A program made the position numbers and the translations under genes. From assembly GCF_901933205.1 (NCBI RefSeq), contig NC_044571.1, forward strand, positions 7,417,420 through 7,481,419: a stretch of DNA of 64,000 nt. Reading direction: 5' to 3'. Origin of the DNA: Camarhynchus parvulus (taxonomy: Eukaryota; Chordata; Aves; Passeriformes; Thraupidae). Within the stretch, counting starts at the first letter, position 1. Every line of letters starts with the position of its first letter. The notes under the pieces were generated by a model. It ran no database searches and was not told the DNA's origin. It saw nothing but the letters and a program-made list of their open reading frames with translations. This document shows positions 1-8,934 of this stretch, one piece after another.

Positions 1-445
1 TAATCTGCAATCCCAACAGCAGGGACAGGCAAAGGAAGAAGCATCATCTCTGCTTTACAAATGTCCAGCTGGGACATGGAATAACTGGAATAACTGATCT
101 GAAGGCTTAGATAGGATAGGAAAAAGTAGGACTGGAAAACAGCAAAAACCCAGTGAAGAACAGCTCAAAAATATTCTGTGTTAGTCAGTCTGAAATTTAT
201 TTCATTGATCTCATGTATTTTTTCCTTTTTTGTATTCAGACAAGATTACTAAGACAAGATTAGCATATAACCTTCACATATATATTTACACAATATATCC
301 TATGTGCATAGAAGCATATTAAAAGCTACTATGGGACTTCAGAAATACCTTCCACACATCTCTCAATTTTCATTATGCAATTTCAGCCTTTGTAATCCTT
401 TCACCCTTGTCCCATCTCTGTTTTCAGAAATCAAAATTAGATGCC
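1..445. other. No gene recognised
   Basis: This is AT-rich DNA with no exon, RNA gene or interspersed repeat that I can recognise. Confidence 0.5.
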
Positions 446-850
446 TTGGTAGATGAGAACAGTGGATCTTGTCTGTCTAGACCTCAGTCAGGCTTTTGAC
501 ACTGCTCAGGCAGAGAGGCAAAGGCTCAGGAGGGATCTCATTGATGTGCACAGATACCTGAAGGATGTGCAAAGAGAAACAAGGCCAGGCTCTTCTCAGT
601 GGTTCTCAGCAACAGGAACAGAGACACTGGCCACAAACTGAAACACAGGAGGTTCTCTGAATATCAGGAAATATCTTTTCACATGGCTTGGAACTGGCAC
701 AGGTTGCCCAAGAAGGTGGTGGAGTCTCCATCCTTTGAGGTAACTAAAAAAAATACCTGGATGTGGCTCTGGACAACATGCTTAAAGTGCCTTTCTTAAA
801 CAGGGGGGCTGGACCCAAAGGTCCCTTCTAACAATGATCATTCTGTGATA
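446..850 (+). mobile_element. CR1 LINE 3' end with internal deletion
   Basis: The stretch opens with the CR1 reverse-transcriptase signature frame (DLSQAFDT, about 465-505). It then jumps straight to the LRRDLI motif near the C-terminus of CR1 ORF2 and continues through the usual CR1 3' part: the fragment HRLPKKVVESPSFEV, then 'ggtcccttctaacaatgatc' and a degenerate octamer tail ending near 850 (attctgtgata). Most of the reverse transcriptase between these parts is missing, so the copy carries an internal deletion as well as a 5' truncation. It cannot encode a working enzyme and is a neutral relic. Confidence 0.88.
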
Positions 851-2499
851 AATTTTGTGAGCCTAAATTTTGATTGAGAATTTTTTACCAATCACTTTTT
901 TCAATAGGAGGTCTCCCTTTCACAGGTTTTCGAAAACAAAAAACTAAAATGTGGACTTTGGGAGCTTTTCCAGTTTGCCATACTTCTAATCAATAATTCC
1001 TACTAATTTCCTTTAATAAGGTACTTGAAAATTAAATGATCCATAATTTTCAGATTACCAGTCCTTGGAAACTTTCAGGATATCAGTTTTCTTTCTCTAC
1101 GCTGCACAAGGAAAAAAATAAATATTTCAAAACTTCCTCTGGGATAAAACAAATAATTTCCTTCCCACTCCCTATCTTGAGTCCCCAGGGGAAATACTGG
1201 CACCAACAGAATCAACAGATTACCACTCACAATTGCCTTTAGGCAAGGCAATATCCTTTTGGATTTTATTATGCTCTCCATTTTAAGTATAAAGGATTTG
1301 TTTTTACACTGATAGAATCTTTCAAAGCAGTGAGCTTTCTGAAGTTCAGTCTCTGAAGTTACCAACATTTTTAATTAATGACATGAAGGCACTCAAATCT
1401 CTTTTGTATAATAGAGTGAATTTAAATTAGTTAAAACAACAACAAAAACACCCGCTAATCTTTCTAATAATTTTTAATTCTCTGATTCCTAAGAATTATT
1501 AGAAGACAGTCTCCTGTGTATGATAAAAACTGTGAGATTTTTTATCCACCAAGCCTGTCAGGTGGGGCACAATTTCACCTGTTTTCATTGCCTGTGTGAT
1601 AAGGTCTACTGGATGTTACTTCACATATTTTGAATAGGGATGGCAAGTAAAATCCAGTGTACTCTTGAAACGATAGCATTCAGTCTCCATGCTGAATTTT
1701 CTGATGCTGGGACAGTCAAATTAGATTTTTCAAGCCAATTTAGCTTTATTTGACATGTAATATATAATATAGATTTGCAAAATAGCACAGTGTTAGTTAT
1801 CCTGTCACAAGGATTGACAAGATCACAAAGCATATTAGCTAAGTGGTGTTTATCTCCCCACCTTTACTCATCGGGAAAGGATTGGTAGGGTGGAAACCAC
1901 ACCTAATGTTGGGTTCAGAGACCATGAATCAAGAAAAAAGATTTGCCTAATGTGGCCTCTGGCTTGATGAATAAAGAGAGTAAAAGAGTAACAGATTGAT
2001 GCAATACACCCCCTGTCCTTCCATCAAACACATTGAATTTAGACAGACTGACTGTTTAAAACAGGGCTTGTAGTGCAAAACAAATATTTAAAGTCAGCAC
2101 TAGATGTGTAAAATGAGGCCCTGCAAGGTGACTGGACAGAATTTTTCAAGGGAAGAAGTTGGAAAGGTGCTGTCAGTAATTATATTTGAGCAATAAGAAA
2201 GCGCCTGAATATTTTAAAGCCTTACAGTTCAGACTTGTGGCCCATATGGTCTTCAGCCCCAAAACACTAGTGCCTATTTTGATATAAAGGTCTGTACCCA
2301 TCCCTCCAGCTGAAGTATAAATTGGGTGCTGGGTATGCAATCCAGCTCTTCTGTCAATATACAGAAAACAAAATATCTTACAGAAATAACCATGTGAGAG
2401 GTAGGAAATGGAAACCACCTGTCACAGGCGCAGAGCAACCCCCTGCACCTCTGTAGGCACTGTTCAGAGCTGGACTGAGGAGGAAGAGGACATTGAAGA
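851..2499. other. No gene recognised
   Basis: About 1.6 kb of AT-rich, apparently single-copy DNA. Open frames here stay under 100 codons and show no recognisable domain. The last 80 bases or so lead into the CR1/gene mosaic but could not be assigned to either part. Confidence 0.45.
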
Positions 2500-2690
2500 G
2501 TCTCTGGTATTCAAAACTGGACAGTGAGAAGAAATACAGCCCTGTCAGCCTGAATTTGGTGCCAGGGAAGGTCATGGAGCAGCTTGAGAGCCATCATGTG
2601 GCTCACACAGGACAGCCAGGGCATCAGGCCCAGCCAGGATGGTTTGGGAAAGACAGGTCCTATCTCCTCAATGACAAGTAACCCACTTTG
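2500..2690 (+). mobile_element. CR1 LINE reverse-transcriptase fragment
   Basis: The plus frame shows the conserved CR1 block just before the palm domain (SPVSLNLVPGKVMEQL, about 2541-2588), followed by a degraded 'F-KG-SCLTNL'-like stretch. It breaks off at about 2690, where the 3' end of the minus-strand gene unit A begins. In an intact CR1 this block lies downstream of the piece at 3955-4315 and upstream of the piece at 5320-5995, so the CR1 parts are out of order here. Confidence 0.75.
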
Positions 2691-2743
2691 TAGTTCAGGA
2701 GACAAGGAGCATCACCCTCCAACACTCTCTTGCTCAAACAGGA

Positions 2744-2749
2744 TTTATT
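2744..2749 (-). terminator. Poly(A) signal AATAAA of unit A
   Basis: On the minus strand, AATAAA is followed about 20-35 bases later by a GT-rich stretch (GAGTGTTGGAGGG). This is the arrangement of a vertebrate cleavage and polyadenylation site, and it lies about 130 bases after the exon-3 stop. Confidence 0.55.
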
Positions 2750-2878
2750 AAAACAGATAAACGATTTTACTAACATATTTACAAAGGGTTCCACACTTCC
2801 TGGCAGGGGGAACATCACAACTGGGACTATTTGCAGGGGCTGCACAGGAAGCAGGGATATGAACTCTTGTCTGCCTCC

Positions 2879-2977
2879 TCAGCTGGGAGGAGAGGTAGCA
2901 GAGCACATTTCCTGGTCGCTGCTCTCCACGGCCACAGGGGCGTCTCGCCAGAAGGTCCTCCACAGTGCCCATCTCTG
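2879..2977 (-). pseudogene. Unit A exon 3 coding part
   Basis: The acceptor is strong: a pyrimidine-rich run ending TTTTTTCCAG at 2978. Splicing from the phase-0 donor at 3146 gives 32 codons beginning QRWALWRTFW and a TGA at 2881-2879. The tail is Trp/Arg-rich and then Ser/Asp-rich. It resembles neither the Mab-21-like domain of ITPRIPL1 nor any domain I know. The 3' untranslated part runs to the poly(A) signal. The joining of exons 2 and 3 is a prediction from splice signals and matching phase only. Confidence 0.45.
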
Positions 2978-3145
2978 CTGGAAAAAATGCAGAATGAGAG
3001 GTCTCAGGGGCAGAAGCAGCGGGGGGTCAATCATGTCCTTGCAGGTATTCAGGTATTTATAGGCACTGCCAGCTCTCATGGCTGGATGCAGCCCTCAGAA
3101 AGTTGTTCTTGGGAAGGGCTTGGCAAGTGCACCAGAGGTCCCTAC

Positions 3146-3541
3146 CTTATCAGGGGGCTTCTCTGGCGTGTCAGGATTATCCTCACGGTCCTCCTCCTTC
3201 TCCTCTATCTGCTCCTGGGCACTGGTGGAGGTTTCCCACTGGCTGCCATCATCCCAGTCAGAGCTCCTCTGCCTGGGCAGCCAGTAGATCCCAAAGAGCA
3301 GGAGGAGGATTTCAGCACCGACCCAGAACCACCACTCCTGGCAAGCCAGGACGAGCATTCTTCCTGGGGTGAGTCCACGCTGCTTCTCCATCACCAGCAG
3401 CTGGGCCATCTCCACAATGCGCTCCTTCTCATGCTGCCTCAGGAGCTCTTCCGTGACCTTCACTGATGAATTATCCATCCACACTGCATACTGGAGGATG
3501 CCCAGCAGCACCAGGATTTTGGTGATCTTTCCAGCCCTGGC
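3146..3541 (-). pseudogene. Unit A exon 2: leader, coiled coil, TM, acidic tail
   Basis: The exon is bounded by an acceptor (TTCTCCAG then GCCAGGG) and a donor (GATAAG then GTAGGG), and it ends on a codon boundary. It is open for all 131 codons from the position where unit B has its ATG. Visible parts are a hydrophobic leader ending in ILQYAVW, the charged stretch ELLRQHEKERIVEM, the membrane segment beginning QEWWFW and ending FGIYWL, a basic stop-transfer PRQR and a Glu/Asp-rich tail. Read without splicing, the frame continues 18 codons into the intron and stops at 3095. The uninterrupted frame suggests either recent constraint or young age. Confidence 0.6.
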
Positions 3542-3838
3542 CTGGAGAAGGAGGAAGGAGAAAGCAGCTCAGCAGGGTTGGGTGATGGGGAGATGGTGGC
3601 TGGGGCAGCTGGGGTAGGAAATGTCGGGCCCAGGGATGGGGGCAGCCATCCCCACTTGCCTCAAGAGTGGAACCTGCCCAGCCCAAGACACTCCCCACAG
3701 CCCCTGCACCCTCTCCCCACTCTTAGAAGTTCCTCTGGAAGCTGGGTGCTTCTTGTCTGTCCCTCATCCTTCCCTCAGCTTGCCCCACTCACTGCTGCCT
3801 CAAGCCATACTGCATCAGTGACACTGCCACACAGGGCA

Positions 3839-3874
3839 TCTGGGGACCTGTGCCCCTCATGTCACAGACACTGG
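3839..3874 (-). promoter_or_regulatory. Conserved upstream box of unit A
   Basis: This 36-bp block matches 4949-4984 upstream of unit B at 32 of 36 positions. It sits 46 bases upstream of the non-coding exon's donor. It contains TGTGACATGA on the gene strand, a CRE/AP-1-like sequence. No TATA box is visible. The function is inferred from conservation between the two copies. Confidence 0.4.
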
Positions 3875-3954
3875 AGCCCCACAACGACACCCTGCCCAGC
3901 CAGGCTGGGCTCTGGAAAGAAACCAGATGGAATTCAGATGGAACCAGAGTTTAT

Positions 3955-4320
3955 GACCTTTGGAAGAAGGGTCAGCCTTTCAGGACCACTGCACAGCTGT
4001 TGTGGGGTTGTGCAGGGAGGAAATCAGAAGGGCCAAAGCCCAAACAGAACTTAATCTGGTTATATATTAACTGCCATATAAGAGAATAAAAATGTTTCTA
4101 TAAATTCATTAGCAACAAAAGGAGGGCTAAGGAGAATCTCCATCCTTTGCTGGATGGGGGTGAAATATAGTGAGATAGAATGAGGAATAGAGTGAGATAT
4201 TTAATGCCTTCTTTGCTTTAGTCTTTAGAGTAAGGCCAGTTGTTCTCCATGTACCCAGGCCCCTGAACTGGAAACAGAGATGAGGAGCAGGCAGGAAACA
4301 ACACCTAGGCAGAGGCACTG
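3955..4320 (+). mobile_element. CR1 LINE ORF2 linker fragment (unit A flank)
   Basis: The plus strand shows the CR1 segment between endonuclease and reverse transcriptase. It starts at 'acctttggaagaagggtcag', passes through an Arg/Lys-rich GRKSEGPKPKQNLIW frame and reaches 'tatttaatgccttctttgc' and 'caggcccctgaactggaaac', all typical of CR1. Several stop codons and frameshifts make it non-functional. It ends at the 3' side of unit B. The junction with gene DNA at about 3955 is nearly the same as that at 5080. Confidence 0.75.
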
Positions 4321-4368
4321 TTAAACTCAGCCCATGCTAAAGGATCACTGCCCTGCTGTTTACAGACT

Positions 4369-4428
4369 CCAGGAGTTATATAACCAGGAGTTATATAACC
4401 AGGAGTGGAATAACCAGGAGTTATTCCC
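4369..4428 (+). repeat. 15-bp minisatellite, four copies
   Basis: The unit ccaggagttatataa occurs twice perfectly, then as ccaggagtggaataa and ccaggagttattccc. On the minus strand it continues the unspliced unit-B frame as a five-residue ITPGY-type repeat. It lies just inside the putative intron that follows the GTGAGT donor. Confidence 0.9.
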
Positions 4429-4466
4429 AGCTGCCAGTCACTTGAGTGATTTACAATCTTACTCAC

Positions 4467-4607
4467 CAGCCAAGTCATCTGGCTCTGCTGCTCCTCATGC
4501 AGACTCAGAACCCCTGCTCTGGTCTGCACTGCCTGGGCATCCACCCTCAGCCCGTACTGGAGGATGGCCAGCACCAGCAGGATTTTGGCGATTTTTCCAG
4601 CCATGGC
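4467..4607 (-). pseudogene. ITPRIPL1-like mini-gene, unit B, first coding exon
   Basis: The acceptor TGCTCCAG is followed by GCCATGG, a strong start context with ATG at 4604-4602. The 46 codons give a leader (KIAKILLVLAILQY) and a Gln/Glu-rich stretch ending SQMTWL. They stop on a codon boundary at a consensus donor, GTGAGTAAG (4466-4458). The exon aligns with the first part of unit A exon 2: AGKI-KIL and ILQY are shared, and A has AGG where B has ATG. No transmembrane or later exon follows; the minisatellite and CR1 DNA come next. Read unspliced, the frame stops at 4305. It is a 5' gene fragment that could at most give a short secreted or leader peptide. Confidence 0.55.
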
Positions 4608-4948
4608 CTGGAGCAGGAGGAGGGAGAGAAGGGGCTCAGTGGGGTTGGGAAGCAGGGAGAGGGTGGCTGGGGCAGTGGGACCAGGAAGCGCAGGGCCCAG
4701 GGACAGGGCACTAGGCCCAGTGGTGGCACCTGCACTGCCCAGGGACAGGGCACTGGCCCCAGAGGTGTCCCTGTCCCTGTCCCTGCCTGAGGTGTTCTCC
4801 ACAGCCCTGTCCCCTGTCCCCAGCCCTGGATGCTCCCCAGGTCCTGGTGCTCCTGGCCTGGCCCTCGCCCAGCCCAGCCCTGGCCCTGCCTGCCGCCCTC
4901 ACCGCTGCCTGGAGCCGCACTGCAGCGCCGGCCCTGCAGCCTGCGGGG
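4608..4948 (-). promoter_or_regulatory. Unit B intron 1 and non-coding exon, GC-rich
   Basis: This GC-rich stretch has a local cluster of CpGs (about 4860-4970). Reading the minus strand, a non-coding exon ends at 4903 with donor GTGAGG, and the intron runs 4902-4608 to the acceptor before the ATG. The order and spacing match unit A (intron 251 bp there, 295 bp here). Short CCCTGTCCC-type internal duplications make the intron longer. Confidence 0.4.
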
Positions 4949-4984
4949 TCTGGGGACGTGTCCCCCTGATGTCACAGACACCGG
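4949..4984 (-). promoter_or_regulatory. Conserved upstream box of unit B
   Basis: It is the counterpart of 3839-3874 (32 of 36 identical). It holds TGTGACATCA on the gene strand and a perfect inverted repeat ggggac-gt-gtcccc at 4952-4965, which is broken in unit A. It is a candidate core promoter or factor-binding site, inferred from conservation. Confidence 0.4.
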
Positions 4985-5037
4985 GGCTCCATGGCCACAC
5001 CCTGCCCTGCCAGCTGGGCCCTGGATGGAACCCATGT

Positions 5038-5070
5038 GGAACTCTCATGGAACTCTCATGGAACTCTCAT
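5038..5070 (+). repeat. 11-bp tandem repeat, three copies
   Basis: The unit ggaactctcat is repeated exactly three times upstream of unit B, just before the CR1 junction. Unit A has a single related stretch (ggaattcagatggaacc) at the same place. Confidence 0.85.
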
Positions 5071-5079
5071 GAAACCAGA

Positions 5080-5319
5080 GTGTTTAGGACCTTTGGAAGA
5101 AGGGGCAGGAGGCCTACACAGCTTTCAAGGGGGTATGCAGGGAGAAAATCAGAAAGGCTAAAGCCTGACTGGAAGTTAATTTACCCAGTGCTGTAAAAGA
5201 CAATAAAAAATGTTTTCATAAGTACATTAGCAATGAAAGGAGGGCTCAGGACAATCTCCTTTTGGGTAACAGAGTGACAAAGGAGAGGAAGAGGCTGAGG
5301 TACTTAATGTAAGGCCTGC
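5080..5319 (+). mobile_element. CR1 LINE ORF2 linker fragment (unit B flank)
   Basis: This is a second copy of the CR1 linker segment. It begins at the same junction ('acctttggaagaaggggcag') as at 3955 and passes through the same Lys/Arg-rich frame. At 'gaggtacttaatg' (about 5311) it skips several hundred CR1 bases and joins the reverse-transcriptase part that follows. Confidence 0.75.
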
Positions 5320-5995
5320 TTGACAGACATGACCTCCTCCCATGACAAGATGACCCGCTTAGTACATGAGGGAGAGGCTGTGGCTCATTTCCCAGGAGTT
5401 TAGTAAAGCCTTTGATGCTATTTCCTACAGCATTCTCCTGGAGAAAGCAGCTGCTCATGGCTTGGATGTGGCACTCTTTGGGTACAGCACTGGCTGTGGG
5501 GCTGGGCTCGGAGATGGGGAATGGAATTACATCCAGCTGGCAGCCAGTCATGGGTGGGGTTCCCCAGATCTTAGTAATGACCTGTTCTGTTTGATATCTG
5601 TAGCAACAATCTGAAAAAGGGGGTCAGGGATAAATCTGTCAGTTTGCCAATGACACCAAACTGGCAGGAATGTTGGTCTGCTTCAGAAATGTTCTGCAGG
5701 GGGATCTGGACAGGCTGGATTGATGGGTTGAGGCCAAAGCTATGACATCAGTAAGATGAAGTACCAGGTCCTACACTTGGGTCACAGCAACTTTAGGCAA
5801 AGTGCCAGGCTTGGGGCAGAGTGGCTGGAAAGCTGTCTGGTGGAAAAGGACCTGGGGGTGGTGGTCAACAGGAGCCGAACAAAAGCCAGGTGTGCCCAGG
5901 TGTCGAAAAGCCAATGGCATCCTGGCTCATATCAGGAATAGTGGGGCCAGCAGGACTTGGGAAGTACATCGAGACCCCTTGCAATCACTTTATTC
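5320..5995 (+). mobile_element. CR1 LINE reverse-transcriptase fragment
   Basis: Successive CR1 ORF2 blocks can be read across several frames. They are a degraded LDFSKAFD (FSKAFDAISYSILLEKAAAHGLD, interrupted by a frame change), the SSWQPVTSGVPQ-like block, an F-NDTKL relic of the FADDTKL catalytic loop, LHLGHSN, EWLESC-VEKDLG and NGILA-IRNS. The D-D pair of the catalytic motif is not intact (AND rather than ADD), and there are frameshifts. The element fades at about 5995 before its 3' end, so it is truncated at both sides. Confidence 0.85.
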
Positions 5996-6264
5996 AAGGC
6001 AGGAGACACTCTGTAAAGGCTTGAATTATCTGCAGACTGTTCAGCTATATTGGAAGGCATAGTGGTGGGACTGCTCAGGTTGTTCTTCATGCTTATACTT
6101 TTGTGCCTCTGTTCAGCTGTTCCTAACTATTCATACCGTAAGTGCAGAACAGATCAAGAAGTGCTGATCACTTTAAAAGAGGTATCAAGGAGATCACCCT
6201 GCCCTTTGCATTAAGCAGCCATAGCAGCCACATCAAGTCAGTGAACTGTGGTAATCACATATCC

Positions 6265-6622
6265 TGTGAACAGACAGAGACATAGCTGTCTCCCAGGATT
6301 TTCTTGGGAAACTGTGAGAATCTGTAAGAAAGTTCAGAGAAGAGAATGAGAAACAATTCTTATCTCCATTTGCTGCACCTGTTGTGTGCACATGTGGAAT
6401 GTGTTATGGAGATTGTTTACCACAGGGTGGTTTCTCAATTGGACACTGGATGGTGTTTGGATGGATTGACCAATTACATTAAAGCTGAATCAGACAGTCT
6501 GGAAGGGTTACAAGTTTCTTAATAGTTTAGTATAATATAGTATAGCTCTATAAAGCAATTGATCAGCCTTCTGCAATCATGGAGTCAATGCTAATTATTC
6601 CCCATTCAGGGGACTGTTGCCA
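6265..6622 (+). mobile_element. Passerine-type ERV solo LTR
   Basis: This is a 358-bp block with TG at its start (tgtgaacagac) and CA at its end (gactgttgcca). The 3' third, with ttagtataatatag, a TATAAA-like ctctataaagc, 'atcagccttctg' and 'atggagtca', matches the order of modules in the LTR at 34781-35163. No retroviral internal region follows and no clear target-site duplication was seen, so the ends are approximate. Confidence 0.65.
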
Positions 6623-7202
6623 TGATAGTGAGCTATTGTAATAACATAAGTCAATTTAAGTTTAGATCTTAAAAATTTTAAGAAAGTCAGCCCATTAAAT
6701 TCCATGGGAAACTGAAAACCTGAACTAAGAGAGAAGAGGGACCAGCTCCTGGACAGGCTGTATAACCATAGGTATTGCTAACCCTGCCATTACAAAGTCT
6801 TGCTTCAGGAGCTGCAAGAGTCATTCCCAGCTGGTCTTTCATATATATTTAGGTATAGCATGACAATGGAAACAAATACAGTGGGTGTCACAATGCCTTC
6901 CAGGATTTGCAGGCAGCCTGTGCAGAAATTTTGACACAGCTCCGTCACTTCAGAGCTAAACATTCTTCCTTTGACGACACTCCCATTGCAATTTGTATCT
7001 GGCAAAAGAAGCCACATACATCAACATATACAGTTTTGCTATGTGGCTACTAAATTCTGGAAAGAAAATCTGGTTCAGTGTCTGTCCAGACCACATGGGA
7101 GCCCTGGACATTTCAAAGAGGAAAAGCAGTCCTTCCCTGAATCTGCAGTTGAAGATGAGCAACAACCGCAGGATATCATCAGATAAAAGCAAACAGGAGC
7201 TG
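6623..7202. other. No gene recognised
   Basis: Unassigned DNA between an LTR and a CR1 3' end. Only short, domain-free open frames occur on both strands. Confidence 0.4.
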
Positions 7203-7470
7203 TAGTGATAGGACAAGGAGTAATGGATTTAAACTGGGAGAGGATAAATTTACATGGTATATGGAAGAAACTTTACTGTGAGGTGGTGAGGCACTGGCAC
7301 AGGTTTCCCAGAGAAGCTGTGGATGCCCCATCACTGGAAGTGTTCATGGCCAGGCAGGATGGGGCTCTGAGCAACCTGGTCTAGTGGAAGGTGTCCCTGC
7401 CACTGGCATGGGCTGGAGCTGGATGGTCTTTAAGGTCCCTTCCAACTCAAACCATTCTATAATTGTATGA
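7203..7470 (+). mobile_element. CR1 LINE 3' end
   Basis: The copy has typical CR1 terminal sequence: 'tgataggacaaggag', 'gtgaggcactggcacagg', 'ggatgccccatcactgg' and 'aaggtcccttccaactcaaa', ending in the degenerate octamer tail attctataattgtatga. It is 5' truncated to about 270 bp. Confidence 0.92.
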
Positions 7471-8934
7471 AAAGAAAGAGGTGGACAGTGTCCAATGGCT
7501 GTCACACCTTTATCTAGGAAGCAGATCAGCAGCAGATCAGTTCCAGATCTTACACTTTTGACCTATAATTCTCATCCTTATCTCCAGGGTCAAACCAAAA
7601 TATTTACAATTCCATGGCACATTATGCTGAAAAATGAGCCGTTGCCAAGTGAGATATCCATTTTGAAACTACACAAGTGGAATTGCAGGCTGCCTATTAA
7701 AAATAGTTTCATTACTTTTTGTCAATCCAGCAGCCACAATCCAACCCATGCTAGATATTAGATCTCTAACCAAGGTGCAAAAGCTTCATTTAAAGTTTGT
7801 AACTGCAACAACCAAAGACATTAGTTCACATGAGCAAGGTCAAAGTGCTTCCCATAGCAAAACACTGAGTATTCCTTTGGAACCATGGAAACTGAAAGAG
7901 GAGTGGGTATGTTCTATAAAGCAAACCTAGTATGCCCACTGTGGGTTATTCTCCTGCCCTGACACTAAGTGCAATTAAAGGGTGAGATTTCTGCAGGGTT
8001 TTTTTACCAACACCATATGCAAGTAACACAGAAAATTGTATTTCCCTAGCGTATGAAGTGTATCTTGTCACCAAAATGTGGTTGGTACAAAGTCGTCAGA
8101 GTACTCTATTGTCAGATCAACTGTCAAAAGCCATCCAGGAATAAGTAATTCTCTTTTTTTATATACTTAAAACACATGGTTTGTGAGCAGGGAAAGCCAA
8201 CAAACTATCATATTCTACACACCTACATATCAGATGACTGGGATTTTTCAACAAAACTCTACTTTTACTACTTGGCAATTTATTAACTTGAGTTTTAGAA
8301 CCTGCTGTCTGTATGAACTATGTTACTGCAATGTTAGCTACTTTTTAAAATACTTTGTTTTCTTAAAAACTCATTTTCTCAAAACTGCTGCAAGACCAAA
8401 ACAAGATGTGAAGGGGGAGGAAGAGAGGTCTCCAGGCGTTAGATAATTTTTGCCTTATCTCATTAGTACTTCAGAGAGATTTTGTAGCTCGTTTTGGATC
8501 TCATTCTTGTCTTTCTCGAGGATCTCACCACTGTGTAGAACATGGCTCTGAGATGCTGAGAAGTCACACACTGTTGTAGCAGCAAATTATTTCCAGCCTC
8601 ATTTTTGAGCTTGTGTAACCATGCATGCTGCCTGTGTGTCTGCTTCCTCTGTCCCCATTTAATTTTAGATCCCTTGTTTCATAGTTACCATGACAGAACT
8701 GGATAGATCTCACTGACACAAAGATCCCAAAAGTTTTTAAAAACAGGTGGGCCAAGAGGGGAGACAGAATTAACTCAACTTTTATTGGGGATCAGAGAAT
8801 CCACTGTGAGCTCAAGTCTGAGTCTTACTTACTTACAAGCACACACCTGCGTTTACAAAGAGCAGCAGATTTTAGGGGCATTACAGTCACCTTTTCTTTT
8901 CTGGTAAAAATATGCTGCAATTTCACAGGTAAAA
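7471..8934. other. No gene recognised
   Basis: About 1.5 kb of AT-rich DNA with no recognisable exon or repeat family. Confidence 0.45.

Larger units (their letters stand above)
2725..3874 (-). pseudogene. ITPRIPL1-like mini-gene, unit A (start codon lost)
   Basis: This is a minus-strand three-exon unit. A conserved upstream box lies at 3839-3874. A non-coding exon ends at 3793 on a GTGAGT donor. Intron 1 (3792-3542) ends in TTCTCCAG. Coding exon 2 spans 3541-3146, intron 2 is 3145-2978, and exon 3 runs from 2977 to a poly(A) signal at 2749-2744. The frame has 163 codons: a hydrophobic leader (residues 5-20), an N-glycosylation sequon (N23), a charged probable coiled coil (27-53), a Trp-rich membrane segment (about 61-87), an acidic tail (94-122) and a 32-residue exon-3 end. 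This layout matches the N-terminus of the avian ITPRIPL1-like family, single-pass membrane proteins that normally continue into a Mab-21-like domain, which is absent here. The expected ATG is AGG (3538-3536); the next in-frame ATG is codon 21 and would lose the leader. It is probably a pseudogene, but the splice signals remain intact. The family name is inferred from the motif pattern. Confidence 0.6.

Noticed and set aside
4334..5196. Plus-strand frames of 126-210 codons through the GC-rich block
   Set aside because: They are antisense to the better supported minus-strand units and run into CR1; no start or splice logic supports them.
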